DNA from: Posidonia oceanica
Taxonomy: Eukaryota; Streptophyta; Magnoliopsida; Alismatales; Posidoniaceae
DNA length: 64,000 nucleotides
Reading direction: 5' to 3'
Assembly (NCBI GenBank): GCA_037176725.1
Contig: JAZBRS010000014.1
Coordinates: forward strand, 70,414,501-70,478,500
Position numbers and translations under genes: made by a program. Below are positions 11,599 to 22,021 of this stretch, piece by piece. The notes below the pieces were generated by a model. The model was not told where the DNA came from and ran no database searches. It saw nothing but the letters and a program-made list of their open reading frames with translations. The first letter of the stretch is position 1. The number at the start of each line of letters is the position of its first letter.

Positions 11599-14500
11599 TG
11601 TAGCGATCCCGTTCGGAATCAGGCTCGCTATCTAGCGGCGATTGGATCCGAGGAAGAGGCTCGACTCGAAAACACTTGAAATCGAGGAGAAAAAGGAAAG
11701 ATAAGACAAATCAGAGTCGCCACCATGTCTATTAACGGGAGACAAGGAAAACCAGGGAAATGCGTGAATTAACGCGCAAAACTGAGTAAGAAATGCAAAG
11801 CAAAGCAATGCAAAGGAAAACAAATGCAAACAAATGCAAATGAGATGACTCTAGCCTAGGATAAGGGCAGTATGGTCATTGCGGGCCAAAAGACAGGGCA
11901 AGGACTCCTGTTACGTGCGGGGAAGGTGTTAGGCACCCCCGACACGCCCGAAAATCGGTCTTTCTAGGCTTACGCTCGCATACGCAGGGAAATGCAGGAT
12001 TGGATGCCTATGTGCCTATAAATGCCTGAATGAATGCTCGAGGTGTGCTCTAAGTGGGAAGAAACAAAGCAAGGAAGTAAACGTGCTCTCTAAATGCTCA
12101 GCTACGCTGTCTGTGTTTCGAACCAGGCGAAACCTAGCTCGTGAGAACTCCAGGCAGTAAGCATCACAGCCCTATATGCAAATGCAGGCGAAAAAGCGAA
12201 ACAGCGAGAAAACCATGCAATGCAATCGGCATGCAAGGGAAAACGGCATAAAACGCGCAAAACAAGGCGAGAAACAAGAAAGACGCGCGGAACGGAGCAA
12301 AAGAACAAAACCGGCACGCAAAACAGGCGGGAAAGCAAGGCAGCATGCAAAACGAGACAAGGAAGCAAAGAGGCACGCAAAATGGTGCAAAAACGAGGGC
12401 GGCACGCAAAACAAGCGAGAAAGCAAGGCAGCGTGCAAAACAAGGCAAGAAAACAGAAGGGCACGCAAAACGGTGCCAAAACGAGAGCAGGCACGCGAAA
12501 CGGTGCCAAAACAGCGAAGCAAAAACCTCGGAAAAGCCATGCGAATGCAAGAATGCAGAAAAAGATTAGAAGAGGCCAAAAGGGAGGCAAAACAACGTGT
12601 GTGTAAGAACAGACGTCGTTTAGGACCACTCAGAGTAGGTGTGAAGACCTACAGAGGGGAGAGGGGGCAAACGGAGGGATTACCACCTCTTTGCGACTGT
12701 TTCCCGCTAAACCGTTCCACGGTGTGTCTCGCACGCTGCCCAAAGCTCGCAATGCGATCGGATCGTGGAAAAGGGGGAAGAAAGTCACATTAAGTGGCAA
12801 ATCCAAGGAAAACTCAACACAAAACACACAGGGATACGCGAAACGAGGATTTGGAGATAGAAGCAGAAAGGGGAGGCCCTATTCTACATGCTCAAAGAGA
12901 CAGAAAGCGAAAACAAGGAAAACAGTGCAAACGGCATGCAAATGAATGCAATGCAGGGGTTCAGGAGGACATACATGGAAATCCGGGAGCCTGATCTGAG
13001 ATCTGTCTGGTCCATGCTGAAGAGCGCCTTGCTGCGGTCGCCTGGGCAGCTTGCTTGAGAAGATCCAACGGCTGGATTGGAAGATATCGCAGCTTCAAGG
13101 CAGAAGGGCCAGAACAGGGGAGAAGAACAGATCTAGGTGTTTAGGAGGTCCTAGGGATGTGCAAAAGGTCCTCCCAAGTGAGAGGGAGCTAAAAGTGCTT
13201 GGCGTGTGCGGAAGGATGCTAAAATGCAAGACTAAATGAATGCAGGATGCATGCAAAAGCAAGAAAGAGCAAAGAGAAGAAACTGGGAAAAGCCAAGAGT
13301 TCAGAAAGCATTTTGAAAAAGAAAGGGGCTAAAAGTGCAAATTTTCACAGAAAACAGGGGTCCACAGGAAAGGATTTCGAAAACAGGAGAGGACAGAGGT
13401 CCAATTTGCAAAAAACTAGGCTCAGAAAGCTGTTTTGCAAAGAGGGTATGCTTTGAAAGAGGTTTTGAAAGCAGAAAGGGATCAGAAAGCAATTTTGGAA
13501 AAATTGGGGTCTTAAAATGCAAATTTTCCAGAAAACAGGGTTCTGGGGAGTCTGGGAATGTTAGTAGGGGGTTTACATGCAATTTGGTAAGCATAGGAGC
13601 TAGGATGCAAGTTAGGGGCAAAATGGTCTTTTTACATGATTTTTGAAAGATGCAAGGGCCTATGTGTGATTTTTAAATCATGCAGGGGTCAAATATGCAA
13701 TTTCATATGAAAAAAAAATGCTCTGAAAATCAGATAACAGGACTGCAATGTAATTTTGGAAAAAACAGGGGCAAAAATGCAATGCAATAGGCTAAAATGC
13801 ATGCAGCACAGTTACTGTCCATTTAAAATGGACCTATATGCAAAAATGCAAAACCAGAAGGTAAAATATGCAATGCAGTATGCAAAAATCAAAAATAAAA
13901 GCTAAGTTCCTACAGTGCATGGACCTATATGCAAAATCAGAAACATGCAGGGACCTGAAATGCAATGCAGTATGGTAAAATGCATGCAACTAAATTAACT
14001 GATTATGAGCAGGACTTACATGCAAAAATCGAAAGTAGAGGGGCTAAAATGCAAAATATTATAACAGCACAGTACAGTAACAGGACTAAAAGGCAAATAT
14101 AGAAAAACAGAAACATAAGTTGCAATTTAGCATGGTATTTAATTAAAAACTAAGCAAAATAAATGGCAGGAGGACTGAAACGCAAAAATAACAGAACTTA
14201 AGCTAAACATGCAATATTTACACCTAAAACTATATAAACAAGAAAATAAATGCACAGTAACTGGTCGACGGCGACGAGCACTGTAGCAGAACGCCGGCAG
14301 TACTCGTGGCCGCCGACAGGGGAGGCTGAGGAGGCGCTGCCTGACGGAGGGTGATGTCGGCGTCCATGCGGAGCTCCGGAGCGAGTCGGAGCGGCATTCT
14401 GTTGGTCGGAGCGTCCAGAGGAACAGCAGCCGGCGCCGGAGAAGGAGAACTGACCGGCGAGTCGAGGACGGAGCAGGAGATTGGGAAAGCTTCTTCTGGG

Positions 14501-17410
14501 CGGCGAGAAAGCATCAGGGGGAGAAGAGGAGGCTAGGGGAGGTTGGGCTGACCTGATTCCGCGTCTGAGTCGCCCTCCCGACGTCGGTGGCTTCAGCAGT
14601 CGCCGGAGGAGGCTGTCCGGTCGCTGCGGGCGTCGCCGGCTGCTCGCGAAGGTTGGAACCGCTTCAGGGAGCACTTCTGATGCTTCTCGATCGGTTGGAC
14701 TGAAGCTCCACAGCTTGGAGAGAGAGCTGGAGTTTTTGGGTTCAGAGGATACTGCCGGAGGTAGGGGGCTTGTCCGCAGCTCGTCTGGTTGGATGGGACC
14801 CTCCGGGAGGTTGCTGGAGGTCTGGAGAGTGAATTTGGATGACTGGCTTAGGTTTTTGGAGGGTGTGGAGGAAGTTTGAGAGTTGAGTCGATTTTTGGTC
14901 TGAGGTTAGGACAGGTGTTTGTTGTGGAATCTACAGGCTGTGGGGGATGACCGGGCTTGAGGTCTGGTGTTTTGAGAAGGTGGATGCTTGGTGAATCTCT
15001 GGGTGGAGTTTGGAAGGAAGCCATGAGCTGTGGTGGAGGGAATTGTGAATGGAGTTAGTTTTGGGTTTCAGTTGGAATTGCAGGTGGTCTGAGGGTGTTT
15101 TGTGTGGTGTAATGGCTGTAGAAAGGTGAAGGAAGATGGCCGGTTGTTGGGTGAGATTGGGGGGACAACTGGGAGAAGGATGGGGGCTTGAAGTGGGTTT
15201 GTTTTGCTGGAAAGGAAGGGGAATGGTTTGCTGTGGATTTCGGAAGGGAAATGAGAAGGATTTGGGTGGAGAATGCTCTGGAATGGAGGGCTCTCCCCGG
15301 GATGCCAAGGTGGCTCTCCAACGCTCTCTTCTACTGCTCTCTTTTTCTGGAAATTGGAGGAGGCAGAGAGGAAGAAGGAGGAAGGTTGCTCGGGTGGAGG
15401 AAGCGGAATGGATTCTGGTTCACTAACTGCTGGTGATGGTTTGCTTGTTGCTCGCTCTCACAGGTTGCCAACTGAAGGTCGACTCCAAAAAAGATTGAAG
15501 GAAGGACGGAGGATTATATCAAGAGGAGCTGGCTGCTGGCGCGCTGCTGAATTTCAAACTCGTCAGCGGCACTGCAGCAGACAGGAGACGGCGAGGCGAC
15601 CAGCATTCAATGCCTCCGGAAAAGAAGCTGAGATAGGAGAGGGCGGCAAGCTGCTGTAGATGAAAGGATGGAGCTTCGAATTTGAACGATGGAGGGAATT
15701 TCTGCTGGCAGCTCGCGGGAGGGAATCTGGAGAAAAATGCAGAAGGAGGAGGAGGAAGAAGGAGGGCGTGGGCCGGATTGTGCGGGTCGAAGGGAAAAAA
15801 GCAGAGAAATAAAAGAAAAAGGAAACGGGCTGGATTGAGCCCAGTAAGGAAAAGTAAGAAAGAAAGAAGGGAAATAAGAAAGAAAGAGGGGACAAAAAGG
15901 GGAAATAAAGTTGGTAAAAAAAGAACTAAAAATAAATAAAAATACTAGAGAGGTTTTGCTGTAGATTAGGATTTTAATTAAAATTTTTAATGGCCATTTT
16001 GGGTTGATTAATGTGTTTTGGGCTTGATTAGGGTTTTAGGGTTTTGGTTTTGCTTTTAATTAGTTTTTACTTGATTAAATGTTTGTTAAACCTTTCCTAA
16101 ATTGTTTTAAAAATTGTGTTTCCCTTGTTGGACACTTAGAATATTGATTAGGATTTTTTAGGATTTATTTTCCCATTAATCAGGATGTTTTAGGTTTTTA
16201 AGTTTTGGTCTTCTTAGGTTTTTTCCTTTCTTAAGTCTTTTAAGTTATGTTTTGATTTTTATTTATTGATTTTTCTTGAAGTTTTTAGTTGGATCTTTCT
16301 GGTTTGATAGAGTGTTTTCAAGTCTTTCAGATGTGTTTTTCTTTTCTTTTTTTAATTAAGTTTTTAACTCGTTTTTCTTTTGTTCATTAGGTTAAGTCTC
16401 TTGCCTTCTTTAATTATTTGTTTTAGTGTTTGATTTTTAATTCTTCTTTTTTAGGGTTTTTTTTTTAATTCTTTTAGTGGGTTTTTTACTTTTGCTGGGT
16501 TTAGATCTCATTTTAGTTTTTTCTTTGATTTTTCAGTGTTTTCTTTTGATTTGTTTTGCATTTTTTAGCTTGCATGTTTGGTTTTTCTTTTAACTTGATT
16601 TAGTTAAGTTTAAGTTGTTAATTGCTTGTTTAATATTTTTTTAATTGTTTTTCTTAGGGTTCTGATTTGTTTCTTTTGTGTTTTGAGATTTTACAGATTT
16701 TTATGGGTTTTTGTGGATTTTCGCAGAAGGGAGAAAAGAAAAAGAGAAGGAAGAAAGAAATGGAAAAAGGAGGGAGATAAGAGGAAAAGAGATAGGTTGG
16801 AGGAAAACGATTTTTTAAAATTCAGAAAAAGTGTTAAAAATAAAGTAAAAATAGGGATAAGATAGAGGAAGGATAGAAGCATAGAGGGGGCCCACAGCCA
16901 GACCAGAAAAAGGACAGGAAAGGGATGAAAAGAGAGATGATAATCAGGAGAGAGAGAGGAGAGAGAAAATGATAATCCCGGAGAGAGAAAAGGATAATTT
17001 GGGTGAAAGAGGGTCTTAAAGGTCTTGGAATGGGGTGAAAATTGGTGAGTGGGTAGTCTAGGGTTTGAAGTGTTGGGTCTGAAGTTTTGGTCTGATTCTA
17101 AGGAGGTTTTGGAGGGGTTTCAAGGTGTAGAAAAAGGGTAGTTTCACCTAAGTTTTCTAGGGTTTTCAAGGATGGGTTGGGTTTGGAAATTCCTAGGTTC
17201 TTGGGTAGGCTTGTTGGGTGGATAGTGGTGGATTTTCCTATGGATTTTGGTTAGGTTTTGAGGTTGGGAAGGGGGGTAAAGGTTTAGGTCAAAACAGGCT
17301 GATTTTGAAGGGTAGAGAGGAGGATTAGGGTTAGGGTTTGGTTGGGGTTTGATCCAGCAATCACCAAGAGGGCTCCAAGGGTCCAAGCCTGCCAAGATGG
17401 GGTGTCAACA
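11599..17410 (-). repeat. 5' LTR of element A
   Basis: The LTR begins TGTTGACACC (reverse complement of 17401-17410) and ends CTACA at 11599, one base before the PBS. Its 5.8 kb length is typical of Ogre-type elements. In element orientation it holds GATTAT motifs within CTCTCC-rich sequence (about 16940-17000), a long T-rich strand-asymmetric tract (about 15950-16720 on the plus strand), a GC-rich island (14260-15700), a zone of degenerate ATGCAA-rich repeats (13300-14200), a first U5-like block (12640-12800), a cluster of short repeats (12220-12540), a conserved block with GGTGCCTAACACC (11880-11970), and a PBS-like motif TGGCGACTCTG at 11712-11722. Confidence 0.88.
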
Positions 17411-17762
17411 CACTCTATGACGCTACATCGCATGCCTGCTCTGAGACCATTGCACACCCACTACGATGGGCCCCCATATTTTCCCATGCATTTATCCATT
17501 GCATTCCCCACCGGCATTCCATATCCCGCATAGTGAGCCCTTACATCCATCCTCCCTGCATCGGGCTGGTATCCCTAACTACTCGGTTGGCAAACACGTT
17601 AGTTTTGTCTCTACTTTACATTTCGATGCCAAGGGCGCTTCGGCTGTCCCCTAGTATCATTCCTTATACCAGGGGCATCATTTTTTGCTGCCCTGTGATA
17701 TCACCCCCCTTTCTTTTGGTCGATAAGTCTGCATACTTACTGACTAGCCCCCTTTTCTTTGC

Positions 17763-19262
17763 ATGACTCTTCGAAGTCCTGCGTGCTTGCTTCCTCAAGC
17801 GAGGACAAGCCTTTGCACAACTCCGCTCCGTGCGGACGGAGTCCCGTTTGCTTGCTTCCTCGTGCGAGAACAAGCCTGCTTGCTTCCTCGGGCGAGGACA
17901 AGCCTTTGCACGACTCCACTCTGTGCAGACGGAGTCTCGTTTGCATGCTTCCTCGTGTGAGGACAAGCCTGCTTGCTTCCTCGTGTGAGGACAAGCCTTT
18001 GCGCGACTCCACTCCGTGTGGATGGAGTCCCGTTTGCTTGCTTCCTCGTACGAGGACAAGCCTACTTGCTTCCTCGTGCGAGGACAAGCATTTGCGCGAC
18101 TCCGCTCTGTGCAGATAGAGTCCCGTTTGCTTACTTCCTCATGCGAGGACAAGCCTGCTTGCTTCCTCGTGCAAGGACAAGCCTTTGTGCAACTCCACTT
18201 CGTGCAGATGGAGTTTCGTTTGCTTGCTTCCTCGTGCGAGGACAAGCCTTTTCCTTTGTGTGACTCCGCTCCGTGCGGACGGAGTCTCGTCTGCTTGCTT
18301 CCTCGGGTGAGGACAAGCCTTTGTGTGACTCTGCTCTGTGCGGACGGAGTCCCATTTACTTGCTTCCTCATGCGAGGACAAGCCTTTGCGTGACTCCGCT
18401 CCGTGCGGACGGAGCCCCGTTTGCTTGCTTCCTCGTGCAAGGGCAAGCCTGCTTGCTTCCTCATGCGAGGACAAGCCTGCTTGCCTCCTTAGGCGAGAAC
18501 AAGCCTTTGCGCGGCTCCACTCCGGGCCGACGGAGTACCGTTTGCTTGCTTCCTCGTGCAAGGACAAGCCTGCTTGCTTCTTCGGGTGAGGACAAGCCTT
18601 TGTGTGACTCCACTCTGTGCAGACGGAGTCCCGTTTGCTTGTTTCCTCGTGCGAGGACAAGCTTGCTTGCTTCCTCGTGCGAGGACAAGCCTTTGCGCGA
18701 CTCTGCTCCAAGCTGACGGAGTCCCGTTTGCTTGCTTCCTCATGTGAGGACAAGCTTGCTTGCTTCCTCGTGTGAGGACAAGCCTTTGCGCGACTCCACT
18801 CCGTGCGGACGGAGTCCCGTTTGCTTGCTTCCTTGTGCGAGGACAAGCCTGCTTGCTTCCTCGTGCGAGGACAAGCCTTTGCACGACTCCGCTCTGTGCA
18901 GATGGAGTCCCATTTGCTTGCTTCCTTAGGCGAGGACAAGCCTGCTTGCTTCCTCGGGTGAGGACAAGCCTTTATGCGACTCCGCTCCGTGCAGACGGAG
19001 TCCCGTATGCTTGCTTCCTCGAGCAAGGATAAGCCTTTGCGCGACTCCGCTCTGTGCAGATGGAGTCCCATTTGCTTGCTTCCTTAGGCGAGGACAAGCC
19101 TGCTTGCTTCCTCGGATGAGGACAAGCCTTTATGCGACTCCGCTCCGTGCAGACGGAGTCCCGTATGCTTGCTTCCTCGGGCAAGGATAAGCCTGCTTGC
19201 TTCCTCGGACAAGGACAAGTCTTTTCCTTTGCGCGACTCCGCTTCGGGCGGACAGAGTCCCG
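17763..19262 (+). repeat. Tandem array of two alternating palindromes
   Basis: About 1.5 kb is built from two modules. H1 is an imperfect palindrome, GCTTG-C-TTCCTCG-TG-CGAGGA-CAAGC, occurring about 30 times. H2 has arms GACTCCG and CGGAGTC around an inner TCCG-TG-CGGA, about 17 copies. Modules follow one another as H1-H2 (about 65 bp) or H1-H1-H2 (about 95 bp), joined by CCTTTGCGC and CCCGTTTG. Open frames on both strands are a by-product of periodicity. It lies where B2 carries single degenerate copies of the same modules. Confidence 0.9.
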
Positions 19263-19447
19263 TTTGAACTTATCACTTTTCTCCCCCCTCTGGCGGTCAA
19301 TAGGTCCGAAACCTATAATCTATCATTGTGCCCCTTACGGTCGGTCAGTCCGAAACTTGCCAATTATCATCCTTTACGCAACTTCGCTCTGGGCGGACGG
19401 AGTCCCGCTTGCTTCGCTTTCTCGGCAGAAGAGGAGATGCCCCCTTT

Positions 19448-19606
19448 CTTGCTTGCCTTCTTTCTCAGTAGGAAAAGATGCCCCTTTTCTTGTTTGCTTT
19501 CTCTCTCAGCAGGAGAAGATGCCTCTTTTCTTGCCTGCCTTCTTTCTCAGCAGGAAAAGATGCCCCTTTTCTTGCTTGCTTTCTTTCTCCGCAGAAGAGA
19601 TGCCCC
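19448..19606 (+). repeat. 41-bp tandem repeat, about four copies
   Basis: Four units follow the pattern TTGCTTGCYTTCTTTCTCAG then CAGGAAAAGATGCCCCTTTTC. Each is 41 bp apart from the last, shortened one. It looks like another local expansion in the X 3' UTR. Confidence 0.8.
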
Positions 19607-19719
19607 CCATATTCTTTCGCGCGTTCTCAGAATTTTGCCCCTTCTATTTCGCGCTGCTCTAGCCGTTTGCTTGCTTCCTTAGGCAAGGACAAGCTATCTT
19701 TCTTCTCTTTTGGGCTAGT

Positions 19720-19975
19720 AGCCCTAACTGCCCATACGACATCCGTCATAATGTCAAGCGTCCTTTTTTCGGGCCGATAACCCTAACTATTCGGTGATGA
19801 GTCTGTTAACTCCTCGTAGGGCTGATAGCCCTAACTATCCGGTGATGAGTCCGTTAACTCCCTCATCGGGCTGATAGCCCTAACTATCCGGCGATGAGTC
19901 CGTCAACTCCTCACAGGGCTAATAATCCCTAACTATCCGGCGATAGGTCCGTTAACTTATCACCTCTTCGTCATA
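19720..19975 (+). repeat. CCNTAA-loop hairpin repeats in X 3' UTR
   Basis: Four to five units of about 48 bp each hold three potential hairpins: GGGCT-GAT-AGCCC, GATAG-CCCTAA-CTATC, and GATGAG-TCCGTTAA-CTCCTC. The last unit uses GATAGG-TCCGTTAA-CTTATC, with a G-T wobble pair. Confidence 0.8.
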
Positions 19976-20029
19976 TAGTGTAATAGCATTCTGTTGCATA
20001 CCATAGCATCTCATTACATGTCATCATGT

Positions 20030-20510
20030 ACCTTCCTTGTGTGCCCAGTAGAGTCAGTACTAGTATTGCATCTCATCATCACACGGACATCGCGCACCTA
20101 GGATTTGAACCCCTAGTTCGCGTATTGCTTAAGGTAGTATCCTCAGCACTCGCAACTCTACGCAGCTTGCCTGCTTTGGATGACACCTGTGGTAGTGCAT
20201 GGTCAGGATTGTTTTCTTAGTTTCACGTGCCCGGCGTCACACTGTATATACACTGCATTTCACTGCATAACATCGCATCACATTGCATTCTCATTGCGCT
20301 GCTACTCCCTGTAGTCATTACACCAACTCCCGCATTTCTCTTTCCCGGACATTGCGTGCTTAGGAAATCGAATCCTTGGTTCGTGCATTGCTTAAAGTGA
20401 TATCTTCAGCATTCCACGGCTTTTATAGCCAGCCCACTCAAGATGACACCCATGGTAGTGCACGGCCAGGATCGCTTCCTTGACATTACGTGCCCGTCAT
20501 CACATGCACA
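20030..20510 (+). repeat. Diverged direct duplication of about 250 bp
   Basis: The segment 20085-20240 and the segment 20345-20500 share an ordered series of phrases (GACATCGCGCACCTAGGA / GACATTGCGTGCTTAGGA, ATTGCTTAA, ATGACACC, GGTAGTGCA, CACGTGCCCG / TACGTGCCCG). They are clearly related but diverged. Confidence 0.65.
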
Positions 20511-20952
20511 TCCCAAGAATCTTACTTTCAGCATCTGCATCGCCTTCGCTTCAAGCAAAGCTTAGCGAATGGCACACCCGTGCTAAAGCTGTATACTGCT
20601 CAGCGCACTTCATCAACTGGCCTTCCTGTATTGCCCAGCGACACCTTTTGCATTGCATTTTCCGCCACATCATCACGTGCATGCATCGCCCGCGCTCCCC
20701 CTAGTGGAGTACAGCGCAATGAGCATTAGCGCATATTGGTTCAACATCAGCATTAGCATCGCACACTAGCCTTTGCATCGGCACTGCATCCTAGTGTCCG
20801 TATTTGCATTTGCAATGAGGCAACGAGTCTTGATTTTTGGTGCATCCACCGAGTAAGTGACTCACGCCAACAATAACATTGGCCTCCTATCAGTGTCAAG
20901 AGGGGTGTCTTGTCAACCCTGAGCTACGGTCTCCCTACGCTTGACCTCGCTT

Positions 20953-20961
20953 AGGGAGGGG
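20953..20961 (+). promoter_or_regulatory. Polypurine tract of element X
   Basis: AGGGAGGGG lies four bases (CATC) before the LTR start TGTAGACACC. The same tract and spacing (TATC) precede LTR F at 56914-56922. It would prime plus-strand DNA synthesis. Confidence 0.8.
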
Positions 20962-21120
20962 CATCTGTAGACACCCCATTTTGGCACCCAGTCGGTAGAT
21001 TTCACTTGGAGGAGCAAGCTTGGAAGTGGCAAACCCCACTTTCAACCCAAAATCAACCTTAAACCCTAAACCAACTCAAAACCTAGCCCAAAACCCCATC
21101 CAAACCCTAAACTTTACCTA

Positions 21121-21234
21121 GACGCTGCCTGTGCCAGCGTCCAATGTTAGACGCTGCCTGTGCCAGCGTCCAATGTTAGACGCTGTTTGCGCTAGCATCT
21201 AACGTTGGATGCAACTCCGGCAAGCGTCCAACGC
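21121..21234 (+). repeat. 29-bp hairpin tandem repeat in LTR G
   Basis: Four units start at 21121, 21150, 21179 and 21208. The first two are identical and contain the inverted repeat GACGCTG-CCTGTGC-CAGCGTC. The third and fourth are diverged, and their stems are partly lost. Confidence 0.8.
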
Positions 21235-22021
21235 ATCGGGACAGCCAGCGCACTTTGGCCGCCCTCCACCGCTCCTAGAGCTGCCCTTTGCCAGCTCCTG
21301 CCACCCCACTACAAACACCCCAATTTGACTGCCATTTGGCAGATTTCACTCGGGGATCGAGCTCAGAAACCTAAAACCCCACTTTCCACCAAAACCCCAT
21401 CCAAACCCTAAAACTCAACCAAAACCCTAACATTTCTCACCCAACACAAATCTAGGTCCATTAGAAACCCACTAGGCCCATTTAGAAGCCCTGTTGAGAC
21501 AGGAGGCATGTCTGTGCCCCTGCATAGGTACGAAACCACTCCCTCTCCATCCTCAGACCGCCCTCTAACTCTCTCGGCCTCCTCCAAGCGCCTTGGTGGC
21601 GTCTCGTGGCTTGTCGGCCTCCCCAAAGCCGGCGGACACGGTCGTCGCCGGCGTGAAGAGGAGCGAGGTGGTTAGAGCAATCCACTAGCTCGTTTTCTAT
21701 TTTAAATGCATGCCTGTGTTCATGGGAATGTCGTGAAGCTTCCCCGATCATCACACGTCCCTTTTGCGCCACCGTCAGCGTGGATGTTGGTGTCAAAGTC
21801 CAACCTTCGGACTATCACCGGTCAGAGTTTGGGCTGCCATATCTCGCGGCCCAGACGGTCATTTTGCTTGTTGATTGTATGCATATGTTCGTGGATGAAT
21901 GGTGTTTAATTTCCAATATTTAGTTTCCTGTCATGCATGGCCATCGGCAAGAGATTTGGCTCCAAAGTTCGCTGTGCGAACTACCTGAGCTGCCAACTAC
22001 GGCGCCGCTTGTAGCGGTGAC

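Larger units (their letters stand above)
1..17410 (-). mobile_element. Element A: Tat/Ogre-type Ty3 LTR retrotransposon, 3' LTR outside window
   Basis: Read on the minus strand the order is 5' LTR (17410 to 11599), PBS, leader, gag, protease with G-patch-like segment, RT, RNase H, aRNH, integrase, 3' UTR, and the start of an accessory ORF that leaves the window at base 1. Domain order and motifs place it in the Tat/Ogre branch. It sits inside the 3' UTR of plus-strand element X, so it is younger than X. The first five bases beyond the LTR are CACTC (17411-17415), the expected target duplication, but the partner is outside the window. Coding lesions are few: stops at 9456-9458, 8403-8405, 4675-4677 and 2198-2200, and frameshifts near 7297 and 3929. 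It is therefore not autonomous, though its proteins are readable for most of their length. Confidence 0.93.
17411..20965 (+). mobile_element. Element X: 3' UTR remnant of an older plus-strand element
   Basis: This segment lies between the insertion point of A and LTR G. It aligns in order with the 3' UTR of B2: 17556-17725 matches 55443-55600 (the phrase with GATGCCAGGGGCACTT and the mirrored CCAGGGGCATC), hairpin repeats follow in both, and both end in AGGGAGGGG plus YATC before an LTR. 17411-17555 shows no recognisable feature. 19263-19447 is degenerate unit sequence, and 20511-20952 is CATTGCAT-rich sequence with no gene. X has no coding region in the window; it was cut off by A. Confidence 0.8.

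Noticed and set aside
12176..12793. 205-codon Lys/Arg-rich ORF in LTR A and its Cys/Phe-rich complements, also 45215-46211 in LTR E
   Set aside because: Translation of the 30-bp minisatellite, whose unit is a multiple of three. All frames look equally open.
17664..19071. Long open frames on both strands (266 and 310 codons) with Arg/Ser/Lys-rich repeated peptides
   Set aside because: They arise because the palindromic repeat units lack stops in several frames at once. They have no relation to known proteins, and the frames are open on both strands.
17763..19262. CRISPR-like regular repeat array
   Set aside because: Spacers are not unique: the parts between repeats are themselves repeats. 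The context is a plant retroelement 3' UTR, and no cas genes are present.
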